In this document: in pieces, positions 8,390-15,880 of the stretch
How the letters are laid out: each line of letters begins with the position of its first letter
Position numbering within the stretch: position 1 is the first letter of the stretch
Assembly: GCF_004346095.1 (NCBI RefSeq)
Contig: NZ_SLZV01000026.1
Location: 1-46,072, forward strand
Direction: 5' to 3'
Origin: Faecalimonas umbilicata
GTDB taxonomy: Bacteria > Bacillota > Clostridia > Lachnospirales > Lachnospiraceae
DNA: 46,072 nucleotides
Made by a program: the position numbers and the translations under genes
The notes under the pieces: model-generated
What the model saw: the letters and a program-made list of their open reading frames with translations, nothing else
The model's database searches: none
What the model was told of the DNA's origin: nothing

Positions 8390-9553
8390 GTGTATTACGA
8401 AGAAATAGTATGGGAGGGAAGAAAAATGATTGTGATGAATGTGGAAATGGATAATTTTTTTGCATTTAGGAATTTTAGGATGAACATGTCGTATCCAAAG
8501 AAAATTGTAGATTCTTCCATTAAAGGAGAGTTTTTACAGGGACGTTCAAATTTTCGTTATAAAAAAGTAAATATTTTGATGGGAGCAAATGCAACAGGAA
8601 AGACATCTTTTGGACGATTCCTGATGGCTGTGTTTAATTTTATGGATACAAAACAGTTCGAAAAAATCACAAAAGTCATTGACGATACAACTCAGGATGC
8701 TTTTTTTACAATGGATTTTATTACAAATGAATATGCAATGTATAGGATTGCCACAAGAATTTCTCCTGGAATAAGTGAAAGATACGAGATGGCAGATATT
8801 GCAGTGGATGTGCAAAAAGTAGAAATCAGTAAAAAGGACAGTTACGAGAGTTGTTGTAAAAAATTTAAAGAGATACAATTACAAAAAGGGAATAATTTTG
8901 TCGAAGAGTTGGAGAAAATAAGAGGATTATCATGGCTGTTTGAGTACCCTTCAGATTCTTTGACAAGATATCAAATACCAGAGAATCACGTTGAGAGATA
9001 TACGAACATCTTAGAAAAAACATTGAAAGCGCTTGATCCATCTATTAAAAAAGTGGAAAGAATACAAAGTGTTGACAATGCATTTGTGATTCGGATGAAA
9101 AACAGAAATGTGATTATGCAGGATGGAAAGGTAGTTGATCAGGAAATATTATCCAGTGGCACGAAAGCAGGGATTGCATTAGCAATGGTAGTGGCATCGA
9201 TTATCAATGGAGATCATGGATTTTACTATTGTGATGAGAAATTTTCATTTATACACAGTGATATTGAGAAGGCATTTTTATCTGTGATGATTGAATGTTT
9301 GAAAGACAACGATCAGTTATTTTTTACAACACACAATACAGATATTTTAGATTTACATTTACCAAAACATACCTTTGCCTTTTTGAAGAAAGATATCTAT
9401 GACGAGCAGGAGCCAATAAAATGTATTAGTGCTTCTGACTATTTGAAAAGAAATACAGATTCTCTGAGAAATGCAGTAGAAAATGATTTGTTTTCATCTG
9501 CACCAAATGTTGAATTTGTATATGAAATTGCTAATCTTTGTCAGATGAATTAA
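8390..9553 (+). CDS. AAA/ABC-type ATPase of an OLD-like or RloA-like defence pair
   Basis: 387-residue P-loop ATPase of the SMC/ABC-like AAA_15/AAA_21 kind. Visible are Walker A GANATGKT (65-72), an ABC-like signature LSSGTKAG (254-261), Walker B FYYCDE (D282, E283) and a switch histidine in FFTTHNTD (H315). The N-terminus (NVEMDNFFAFRNF) is the usual first strand of these ATPases. It lies 18 nt upstream of a small TOPRIM-like protein, so the two probably form one complex, as in AriA/AriB (PARIS), RloA/RloB or split OLD systems. The start is uncertain: GTG 8390 (RBS AAAGGAGGA) or ATG 8426 (RBS GGGAGGG). Both genes look more AT-rich than the flanking core genes, which hints at transfer. A defence role is inferred. 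Confidence 0.85.
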   Translation: MYYEEIVWEGRKMIVMNVEMDNFFAFRNFRMNMSYPKKIVDSSIKGEFLQGRSNFRYKKVNILMGANATGKTSFGRFLMAVFNFMDTKQFEKITKVIDDTTQDAFFTMDFITNEYAMYRIATRISPGISERYEMADIAVDVQKVEISKKDSYESCCKKFKEIQLQKGNNFVEELEKIRGLSWLFEYPSDSLTRYQIPENHVERYTNILEKTLKALDPSIKKVERIQSVDNAFVIRMKNRNVIMQDGKVVDQEILSSGTKAGIALAMVVASIINGDHGFYYCDEKFSFIHSDIEKAFLSVMIECLKDNDQLFFTTHNTDILDLHLPKHTFAFLKKDIYDEQEPIKCISASDYLKRNTDSLRNAVENDLFSSAPNVEFVYEIANLCQMN

Positions 9554-9571
9554 AAAGGGTAATCAGTACAT

Positions 9572-10078
9572 ATGAAGAGGGAACAATATCATTATTTTGT
9601 TGAAGGAGAAGATGACAGAAAAGTTGTTAATACACTCAAAACAGATTTGCAATGGATCAAGCCCGGTAAAGTTCAAGTTTTTAATGTTATTGAAGAAGAA
9701 CTGACAAGTTTGATTACAAGAACTTTGAAACCGGGAACAATCGTTGTTCTGGTATTTGACACAGACACTGGTAAAAAGAATACTTTGTTAAAAAATATTC
9801 GTTTTTTACAAAAAGATTCTAATGTAAAACAGGTATTGTGTATTATGCAGGTGAAAAATTTAGAAGATGAATTTTTGAGAAGTTGTGCAATCAGCCAGAT
9901 AAAAGAACTGACGGGAAGTAAATCCAACAGCGATTATAAACGTGATTTACTCAGACAAAGTAATTTGGCAGACAAGTTAAAAAAACATCAGTTCCAATTT
10001 GAAAAATTTTGGAATTCTTCTGATAAAGTATACGAAAGTATCTGTAATGATTCCGCTCAGATTAAAATAAAAAAATAA
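9572..10078 (+). CDS. Small TOPRIM-like protein, partner of the upstream ATPase
   Basis: 168 residues, not assigned to a named family. It has the metal-binding pattern of TOPRIM domains: FVEGEDD near the N-terminus (E11, with D14/D15), a hydrophobic strand ending in VFDTDTG (D63, D65), and a later KNLEDEF segment (E98, E100). The C-terminus is lysine-rich. In OLD, PARIS and RloB-type proteins this arrangement forms a nuclease or nuclease-like site. At 168 residues it is much shorter than AriB (about 300) and nearer to RloB. It follows the ATPase by 18 nt with an AAGGG site, so the two are co-transcribed. Nuclease activity and target are unknown. Confidence 0.75.
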   Translation: MKREQYHYFVEGEDDRKVVNTLKTDLQWIKPGKVQVFNVIEEELTSLITRTLKPGTIVVLVFDTDTGKKNTLLKNIRFLQKDSNVKQVLCIMQVKNLEDEFLRSCAISQIKELTGSKSNSDYKRDLLRQSNLADKLKKHQFQFEKFWNSSDKVYESICNDSAQIKIKK

Positions 10079-10137
10079 TCTGTTTTTAAAGAAGAATGTA
10101 GAAATAGGAAAAGATAAAGGAAATGAGCAGAGGATCC

Positions 10138-10374
10138 ATGAATTATACATACATTGTAAAATGCAGTGACGGAACCTTTTATACCGGCTGGACAAACGAT
10201 CTTACCCGCCGCATGGAGGCACATAATCAGGGCAGGGGTGCGAAGTATACAAAGGCGAGACGACCGGTCACACTCATCTATTATGAGACATTTGAAACAA
10301 AAGAAGAAGCGATGAAAAGAGAATATGCGATAAAGCAGCTGAGCCGGAAGGAAAAAGAAGAACTGATCCGATGA
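10138..10374 (+). CDS. GIY-YIG domain protein, UPF0213/YazA-like
   Basis: Single-domain GIY-YIG protein of 78 residues. The two strands of the motif read YTYIVKC and FYTGWT, followed by the catalytic-type arginine region DLTRRMEAHN, then AKYTKARRPVTLIYYE and the conserved glutamate helix EEAMKREYAIKQLSR. This is the YhbQ/YazA (UPF0213) family, common in core genomes and of unclear role. ATG 10138 was chosen because MNYTYIVKC is the usual N-terminus; ATG 10123, five codons upstream, is possible. It starts about 60 nt after the TOPRIM gene with no terminator between, so co-transcription with the ATPase/TOPRIM pair cannot be excluded. Confidence 0.9.
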   Translation: MNYTYIVKCSDGTFYTGWTNDLTRRMEAHNQGRGAKYTKARRPVTLIYYETFETKEEAMKREYAIKQLSRKEKEELIR

Positions 10375-10614
10375 GAGGGTTGGTTCTTTCTTATTTTCCA
10401 ATGGAAAAAGACAAAAGATGCTGAAAGATGTCGGAGCTTTTCACAGAATGAACACATAACTGTCACAGAATCAACGAGTTTCTTTTATAGAATAAAAAAA
10501 TCAGAGCGTGTTTTTGGCAGCAGTGTAAAAAGTATTCCGTAATGGATGCGGAAATCATTCAGGAAAGTCGAAAGCATGATCCAGAGAAACACATTTTGTC
10601 GGGAGGGTAAAAAG

Positions 10615-11691
10615 TTGATAGAAGTTAAAAATCTGGTAAAACGCTATGGCAGTCATCTGGCGGTAGACCATCTCAACTTTACAGTGGAGAGTGGTCAGAT
10701 CTATGGATTTCTCGGACCAAATGGTGCAGGAAAATCTACAACTATGAATATTATGACGGGATATCTAGGCGCCACGGAAGGAGAAGTGCTCATCAACGGG
10801 CATAACATTCTTGAGGAGCCGGAAGCAGCAAAGAAAAGCATTGGGTATCTCCCTGAGATTCCGCCGCTGTATCTGGATATGACTGTAAAAGAATATCTTG
10901 ACTTTGCAGCAGAATTGAAAAAGGTAAAGAAAAAAGATAGAAAATCAGAAGTGGATCACGTCTTGAAGCTTGTTAAGCTGGAGGAGGTAGAAGGACGTCT
11001 GATTAAAAATCTGTCAAAAGGATACAAGCAGAGAGTCGGGCTTGCACAGGCAGTTCTTGGCTTCCCGGAAGTGATCATCTTAGACGAACCTACGGTCGGA
11101 CTGGATCCGAAACAGATTATCGAGATACGGGAACTGATCAAGGAACTTTCCAAAAATCATACGATCATTCTGAGTTCTCATATTCTGGCGGAAGTACAGG
11201 CGGTCTGTGATTATGTCATGATCATTGCGCATGGAAAGCTGGTAGCAAGTGACACTCCTGAGAATCTGGAGCGGCTTTTAAATGGTTCTGAAACGATTGA
11301 ACTGACAGCCAAAGCAGAAGAGACAAGAGTAAGAGAGATTCTTAGCAAAATAGAGGAGATTGAAACGGTAGACTATAAGGAACAACAAGATGGAACGACG
11401 GATATTTTTATCAAGACCGTAGATCAGAAGGATATTAGGGAGAAACTCTTTCACACATTTGCAGAGGAACATTGTGCACTACTGAAGTTGAATCTGTCAA
11501 GAATCACATTGGAAGATGTCTTCTTAAAACTGACGCAGGAGGAAACAGGAGACCCCGAGCAGAAAAAATCGGGCTTTCATACCGGGAAGTTTGACAGCGA
11601 GCCCGACACGGAATCTGATATAGAGATTCCGGAAGAGCCGAGCGTTTCTACGAATGAGGAAGGAGGAGAAGATGATGAAAGCGATTTATAA
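10615..11691 (+). CDS. ABC transporter ATP-binding protein (GldA-like)
   Basis: ATPase of an ABC-2 type exporter, 358 residues. Walker A GPNGAGKS, Q-loop region YLPEIPPLYLDMTV, signature LSKGYKQRVGLAQA, Walker B VIILDEPTVGLDP and switch histidine LSSHIL are all intact. After about residue 300 there is an acidic low-complexity tail. I chose TTG 10615 because GGGAGGG lies 7 nt before it and the protein then starts directly with IEVKNLVKRYG; an in-frame ATG at 10546 has no such support. The permease gene begins inside its last codons, so translation is coupled. Together with the next three genes it forms a Gld-like ABC operon of unknown substrate. Confidence 0.92.
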   Translation: MIEVKNLVKRYGSHLAVDHLNFTVESGQIYGFLGPNGAGKSTTMNIMTGYLGATEGEVLINGHNILEEPEAAKKSIGYLPEIPPLYLDMTVKEYLDFAAELKKVKKKDRKSEVDHVLKLVKLEEVEGRLIKNLSKGYKQRVGLAQAVLGFPEVIILDEPTVGLDPKQIIEIRELIKELSKNHTIILSSHILAEVQAVCDYVMIIAHGKLVASDTPENLERLLNGSETIELTAKAEETRVREILSKIEEIETVDYKEQQDGTTDIFIKTVDQKDIREKLFHTFAEEHCALLKLNLSRITLEDVFLKLTQEETGDPEQKKSGFHTGKFDSEPDTESDIEIPEEPSVSTNEEGGEDDESDL

Positions 11692-12541
11692 GAGAGAATT
11701 AAAATCCTATTTCGATTCTATGATCGGGTATGTATTTATAGCATTTCTTGTAGCGATCACCGGAATTTATTTCATGGTGTATAATCTGAATATGGGATAT
11801 CCATATTTTTCTTATGCGCTAAACTCTATACTTTTTATTATGCTGGTGGCAGTCCCGGTACTTACGATGAAATGCTTTGCGGAGGAGAAGAAAAGCAGAA
11901 CAGATCAACTTCTTTTGACAGCTCCGGTAAGTCTTAGTCAGATCGTGCTTGGAAAATATTTTGCAATGGTTACAGTTTTTGCGGTTCCATGTGCAATCTA
12001 TGCGGTATTTCCACTGATCATCGAAAGCCAGGGAGAAGCACATATCGGCATTGATTACATGGCAATTCTGGCATTTTTCCTTCTTGGATGTGTCTATATT
12101 GCAATTGGAATGTTTTTATCTGCGCTCACAGAGAGCCAGATCATTGCTGCAATCAGCACATTTGGGGTACTTCTCGTTCTGTATTTGTGGGAAGGACTTG
12201 TTGACTTCCTGCCGACGTCGGCGATGGGAGGTTTGATGGGGATTCTCGCGATTCTGACAGTTCTGGTCATCGGTATTTATCAGATGACGAAAAACTGGGT
12301 GATTGCAGCAGGCGTGGAAGTGTTAGGCGCTGCCGCAGCAATTGGAACATATTTTGCAAAATCCAGTCTGTTTGATAACCTGCTTCCAGATCTGTTTGGA
12401 AAATTTATTCTGACAGAGCCGTTTACAAACATTGCATTTACTCATATTGTTGATATCAGCGGAATGATACTCTATTTTTCTTTGATTTTCCTATGTGTCT
12501 TTCTGACCGTGCAGACAATTCAGAAAAGGCGTTGGAGTTAG
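11675..12541 (+). CDS. ABC-2 permease (GldF-like)
   Basis: Membrane protein of about 288 residues with six predicted helices, starting KRELKSYFDSMIGYVFIAFL, typical of GldF-like ABC-2 permeases, and with the family block MKCFAEEKKSRTDQLLLTAPVS. It overlaps the ATPase gene by 17 nt. AGGAGG at 11661-11666 is 8 nt before ATG 11675; ATG 11672 is an equal alternative. In Bacteroidetes this family is linked to gliding. In Firmicutes its cargo is unknown, and gliding should not be inferred. Confidence 0.9.
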   Translation: MKAIYKRELKSYFDSMIGYVFIAFLVAITGIYFMVYNLNMGYPYFSYALNSILFIMLVAVPVLTMKCFAEEKKSRTDQLLLTAPVSLSQIVLGKYFAMVTVFAVPCAIYAVFPLIIESQGEAHIGIDYMAILAFFLLGCVYIAIGMFLSALTESQIIAAISTFGVLLVLYLWEGLVDFLPTSAMGGLMGILAILTVLVIGIYQMTKNWVIAAGVEVLGAAAAIGTYFAKSSLFDNLLPDLFGKFILTEPFTNIAFTHIVDISGMILYFSLIFLCVFLTVQTIQKRRWS

Positions 12542-12553
12542 GAGGGCAGTATT

Positions 12554-13933
12554 GTGGAAAAATTGAAAAAACTATTTGGAACGATTCATACGAAACAAGG
12601 TGCGTACAGTCTGGGGCTGACAGCGGTTGCAGTTGCCGTGGTGATCGTGATCAATCTCGTTGCAGGAAGACTCCCGGAGTCTGTGAGAAATATTGACATC
12701 AGTGATAATCAAATCTATGAAATCACAGATACATCGAAAAAGATGCTGAAAAAACTGGATAAAAAAGTAGAAATAAAAGTATTGGCGGAGAAATCTTCGA
12801 CAGATGAAAGAATCAAAACATTTTTAAGTAAATATGCCGCATTGTCGGGGAAAATTTCTGTTGAGTGGATCGATCCGGTGCTTCATCCTGCGGCACTGAC
12901 TGAGTATGATACATCTTCAAATACAATCGTGGTATCCTGTCCGGATACAGAAAAGACAACAACGATTTCATTTACAGACATCATCGTCTATGATCAGTCT
13001 TCTTACTATATGACTGGTCAGATGCAGGAGTCACAATTTGATGCGGAGGGACAGCTCACAAGCGCAGTTAATTATGTGACAAGTGAAGAGACAAAGAAAA
13101 TTTACCGGACGAGTGGACATGGAGAAAGTACAGTATCTACCAGCCTGTCAGAACTGTTTGAGAAGGCAAATTTATCGATGGAAGAGCTAAACCTGCTGAT
13201 GAACAATGAGATTCCGGAAGACTGTGATCTTTTGTTTATGTATGCACCGACCACGGATATTACAGAAGATGAAAAAAATACACTTTCTGAGTATTTGAAA
13301 AACGGTGGAAAAATGATGTTGATCTCTGGTGCAGAAGATCAGGAGACACCAATTCTTGATGCATTTATGGAAGAATACGGACTTCAGATGGCAGATGGGT
13401 ATATTGCAGATACGGAGCGTGCGTACCAGGGAAATCCATATTCATTCTTCCCGGAAATCAATGCTTCTGGAGAACTTGGGGAAGGAATGTCAAGCAATAT
13501 GGTGCTGCTTTTGAATGCACGTGGAATGGTTGAGACAGATCCGGCAAGAGATACGATCAGTGTTACGCCATTTATGACAACTTCTGAGAATGGATTTGCA
13601 GTAACAGAGGATAAACAGGAGCAGGGAGAATATATTCTTGGTGCAGTGGCGACAGAGGATGAGGGAAGACTGACGGTGATCTCAGCGCCGATGATGATCG
13701 ATAGCCAGCTGACAGATGCTTTTACAACGGTAGAAAACCTCAAATTGTTTATGAATGCAGTGACAAGTAATTTTGATGATGTAGAAAATACAGCGATCGA
13801 GCCAAAGAGTCTTGCAGTTACCTATAATACCGTACAGTATGCCGGAGGATTCAGCCTGCTGATGATCTTTGGAGTGCCGGCGATCATTCTGATCTCTGGA
13901 TTTGCAAGATGGATGAAACGAAGAAAGGCATAG
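12554..13933 (+). CDS. GldG-family ABC transporter auxiliary protein
   Basis: 459 residues. An N-terminal transmembrane helix (about 18-38) is followed by a large extracytoplasmic GldG/DUF4350-like region beginning NIDISDNQIYEITDTSKKML, and a C-terminal helix (about 432-452) ends in a short basic tail (RWMKRRKA). The start is GTG with GGAGGG 7 nt upstream. It sits directly after the permease, 12 nt apart, as in gldA-gldF-gldG gene sets. It is likely a membrane-anchored component of the transporter facing outwards; its ligand is unknown. Confidence 0.88.
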   Translation: MEKLKKLFGTIHTKQGAYSLGLTAVAVAVVIVINLVAGRLPESVRNIDISDNQIYEITDTSKKMLKKLDKKVEIKVLAEKSSTDERIKTFLSKYAALSGKISVEWIDPVLHPAALTEYDTSSNTIVVSCPDTEKTTTISFTDIIVYDQSSYYMTGQMQESQFDAEGQLTSAVNYVTSEETKKIYRTSGHGESTVSTSLSELFEKANLSMEELNLLMNNEIPEDCDLLFMYAPTTDITEDEKNTLSEYLKNGGKMMLISGAEDQETPILDAFMEEYGLQMADGYIADTERAYQGNPYSFFPEINASGELGEGMSSNMVLLLNARGMVETDPARDTISVTPFMTTSENGFAVTEDKQEQGEYILGAVATEDEGRLTVISAPMMIDSQLTDAFTTVENLKLFMNAVTSNFDDVENTAIEPKSLAVTYNTVQYAGGFSLLMIFGVPAIILISGFARWMKRRKA

Positions 13934-13946
13934 CAGGAGGGCGTAT

Positions 13947-14858
13947 ATGAAGAAACATAGATCACTACTGATTTTGACTGGCGCCCTGGCAGTGCTTGTC
14001 ATTGTTTATCTGGGACTTGGAAGTTACAATCGAAAGCAGGAACAGAAGGAAGCAGAGACCGCTGAGGAAAATACCGTTACCGTGACAGATATTTCGGATC
14101 TCCAGGAGATTTCTTATCAGTATGAGGGAAATGATTTTGCATTTGCAAAGAATGAAGATGTGTGGTATTACACAAAAGACAAGGAGTTTCCAGTTGCACA
14201 AAGCTATATTGATGCGATGGCAACAGCCTTTGGAAATCTTACAGCAGTGAGGGAACTAAAAGAGACAGATCAGCTTTCCGATTACGGTCTGGAAAACCCG
14301 AAATACACAATCCATTTGAAAGATAGTGAAGGGACAGAGACTACACTTTACTTTGGAAATGCAGTGGAGGAAAATTATTATATGACCCTGAATGATAAAG
14401 AAAAAGTGTACACCGTCTCCGGGACGAGTTTGGACACAATTTCTTATGAACTGAATGACTTCCTTCAGAAAGAAACACTGCCAAGTATTGGAAGTGCAAA
14501 CTTGAAGCAAGTGACGATCACAGAAAATGGCAATCAGACCGTATACGATTCCAAAGAGGAGAGCCAGAAAGAAGATTTGGCAGCGATTGCCGGAGGATTC
14601 GGAGCAGCATCATTTGGAACTTGTGTGGAATATGCGGTGAAAGATGAAAAATTGGCATCGTATGGATTAGAGGAAAATGAAAAGATCAAAATTGAGGCAG
14701 TGTATGAAGACGATGATAAGAAAGAGCAGACACTTACATTGAATATTGGTAAGTTGGATGAGAGCGGATCATATTACTATGTGCAGCTAGATGGATCTAA
14801 GATGGTTTACCAGATGGGAAAAGAAGTCGTAGAGAATATGCTGAACAAAGGAGAATAA
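13947..14858 (+). CDS. DUF4340 domain-containing protein
   Basis: 303 residues with an N-terminal membrane anchor or signal (about 7-25), followed by DUF4340-type repeats: segments such as DVWYYTKDKEFPVAQSYIDAM and LSDYGLENPKYTIHL recur in related form in the second half (LASYGLEENEKIKIEAVY). DUF4340 proteins commonly follow GldG-like proteins in ABC operons and are thought to be surface components of the exporter. A GGAGGG site precedes the ATG, 13 nt after the previous stop. It is the last gene of the operon. Confidence 0.88.
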   Translation: MKKHRSLLILTGALAVLVIVYLGLGSYNRKQEQKEAETAEENTVTVTDISDLQEISYQYEGNDFAFAKNEDVWYYTKDKEFPVAQSYIDAMATAFGNLTAVRELKETDQLSDYGLENPKYTIHLKDSEGTETTLYFGNAVEENYYMTLNDKEKVYTVSGTSLDTISYELNDFLQKETLPSIGSANLKQVTITENGNQTVYDSKEESQKEDLAAIAGGFGAASFGTCVEYAVKDEKLASYGLEENEKIKIEAVYEDDDKKEQTLTLNIGKLDESGSYYYVQLDGSKMVYQMGKEVVENMLNKGE

Positions 14859-14864
14859 AAGATG

Positions 14865-14909
14865 AAAAGAAGACTGAAAGCTTGGAAGAAAGTTTCCGGT
14901 CTTCTTTTT
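14865..14909. terminator. Terminator between the ABC operon and the hemolysin III gene
   Basis: AAAAGAAGAC (14865-14874) pairs with GTCTTCTTTT (14899-14908), with a further GAAA/TTTC pairing inside. The arms supply a T-rich end on both strands, so it can serve the + operon and the convergent - gene. Confidence 0.8.
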
Positions 14910-14914
14910 ATGGA

Positions 14915-15571
14915 TTATCTTAATAGGAACACATACATCACGATAAAGTGGCAGACACTTCCGCCCATCACAAATAGATGAAAGATCTCATGACTTCCGA
15001 AGTTCTTATGCTTGTTGTTGAAGATTGGAAGTTTCAGTGCGTAAATAATTCCTCCGATGGTATAGACGATTCCGCCGGCTAAAAGCCATCCAAATCCACC
15101 TGGGGACATTGTGTCAAGCAGTTTTGTGAATGCCAAAACGCAGGTCCATCCCATTCCGATATAAAGAACCGAGGAGAACCATTTCGGACAGTTTACCCAA
15201 AACGCTTTCACAAGGATTCCGAGAATTGCAATGCCCCACACGATTGTAAGCATGGTATAGCCGACAGGTCCTTTTAAGGTGATCAGGCAGATGGGTGTGT
15301 AGCTTCCTGCAATCAGCACAGAGATCATCATATGGTCAAATTTTTTCAGACGCTTATTCACTTTCTCGGAAATATCAAGGGAGTGATATAAGGTGCTTGC
15401 AGTGTATAATAAGATCATACTTCCAATGAAGATTGCGAGGGAAATCACATAGATGGGATCTCCTTTGTGAGCTGCTTTTATCAACAATGGTGTTGCGGAA
15501 AAGATAGCCATCAGCATTGCGATAAAATGGGTAATCGCGCTTCCGGGATCTTTTAAATGTTTTTGTTTCAT
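14915..15571 (-). CDS. Hemolysin III family (PAQR-like) membrane protein
   Basis: Seven-helix membrane protein of 218 residues. It has the PAQR/HlyIII motifs: AITHFIAML near the N-terminus, SxxxxH in ASTLYHSLD, DHMMISVLIAGSYTP in helix 3, and the C-terminal HEIFHLFVMGGSVCHF with its metal-type histidines. Bacterial members (YqfA, YplQ) are linked to membrane fluidity or lipid homeostasis rather than true haemolysis. GGAGGC precedes the ATG at 15571; an upstream in-frame start would add 16 unlikely residues. It is monocistronic and convergent with the ABC operon. Confidence 0.93.
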   Translation of the reverse strand: MKQKHLKDPGSAITHFIAMLMAIFSATPLLIKAAHKGDPIYVISLAIFIGSMILLYTASTLYHSLDISEKVNKRLKKFDHMMISVLIAGSYTPICLITLKGPVGYTMLTIVWGIAILGILVKAFWVNCPKWFSSVLYIGMGWTCVLAFTKLLDTMSPGGFGWLLAGGIVYTIGGIIYALKLPIFNNKHKNFGSHEIFHLFVMGGSVCHFIVMYVFLLR

Positions 15572-15685
15572 AAGAATGCCTCCTGAACAATGATGAATAA
15601 AACGATAAGTAGTTTTCAATACTACATTAAGTATATGTTGATATTACTACTTCTATTACAAAAATGCAAGAGGAAAAGAAAAAGA

Positions 15686-15714
15686 TAGACAAAATTCAGG
15701 GCATCTGTTATGAT
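15686..15714 (+). promoter_or_regulatory. Promoter of the DEAD-box helicase gene
   Basis: TAGACA (15686-15691) and TATGAT (15709-15714) are separated by exactly 17 nt; each matches the consensus at five of six positions. Predicted start is near 15721, giving a leader of about 160 nt. Confidence 0.75.
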
Positions 15715-15720
15715 GAAAGA

Positions 15721-15880
15721 CGTGTACTTTATGAGTGGGGTTGCTGCAAAGTTCATTTTGCACCAGCCTCATTTTTATGGACAGAAATAGCATGTAGGAA
15801 ATATTAGTCATAAATTACTTTCCAATAAAGTATGAATGACAGGATAGATAAATACAGAAAGAACGGAAAGGAAACAAATA
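15721..15880 (+). promoter_or_regulatory. Structured 5' leader of the helicase mRNA with terminator-like hairpin
   Basis: Immediately after the predicted start, ATGAG (15731-15735) pairs with CTCAT (15768-15772). Inside this, GGTTGCTGCAAA pairs with TTTGCACCAGCC (11 of 12 positions). A TTTTT run follows at 15772-15776, so the hairpin resembles an intrinsic terminator. A second hairpin (TACTTT 15816-15821 with AAAGTA 15827-15832, flanked by GTCAT/ATGAC) lies further on. A leader terminator before an RNA helicase gene suggests attenuation or autoregulation, but no known riboswitch class was recognised. Confidence 0.6.
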
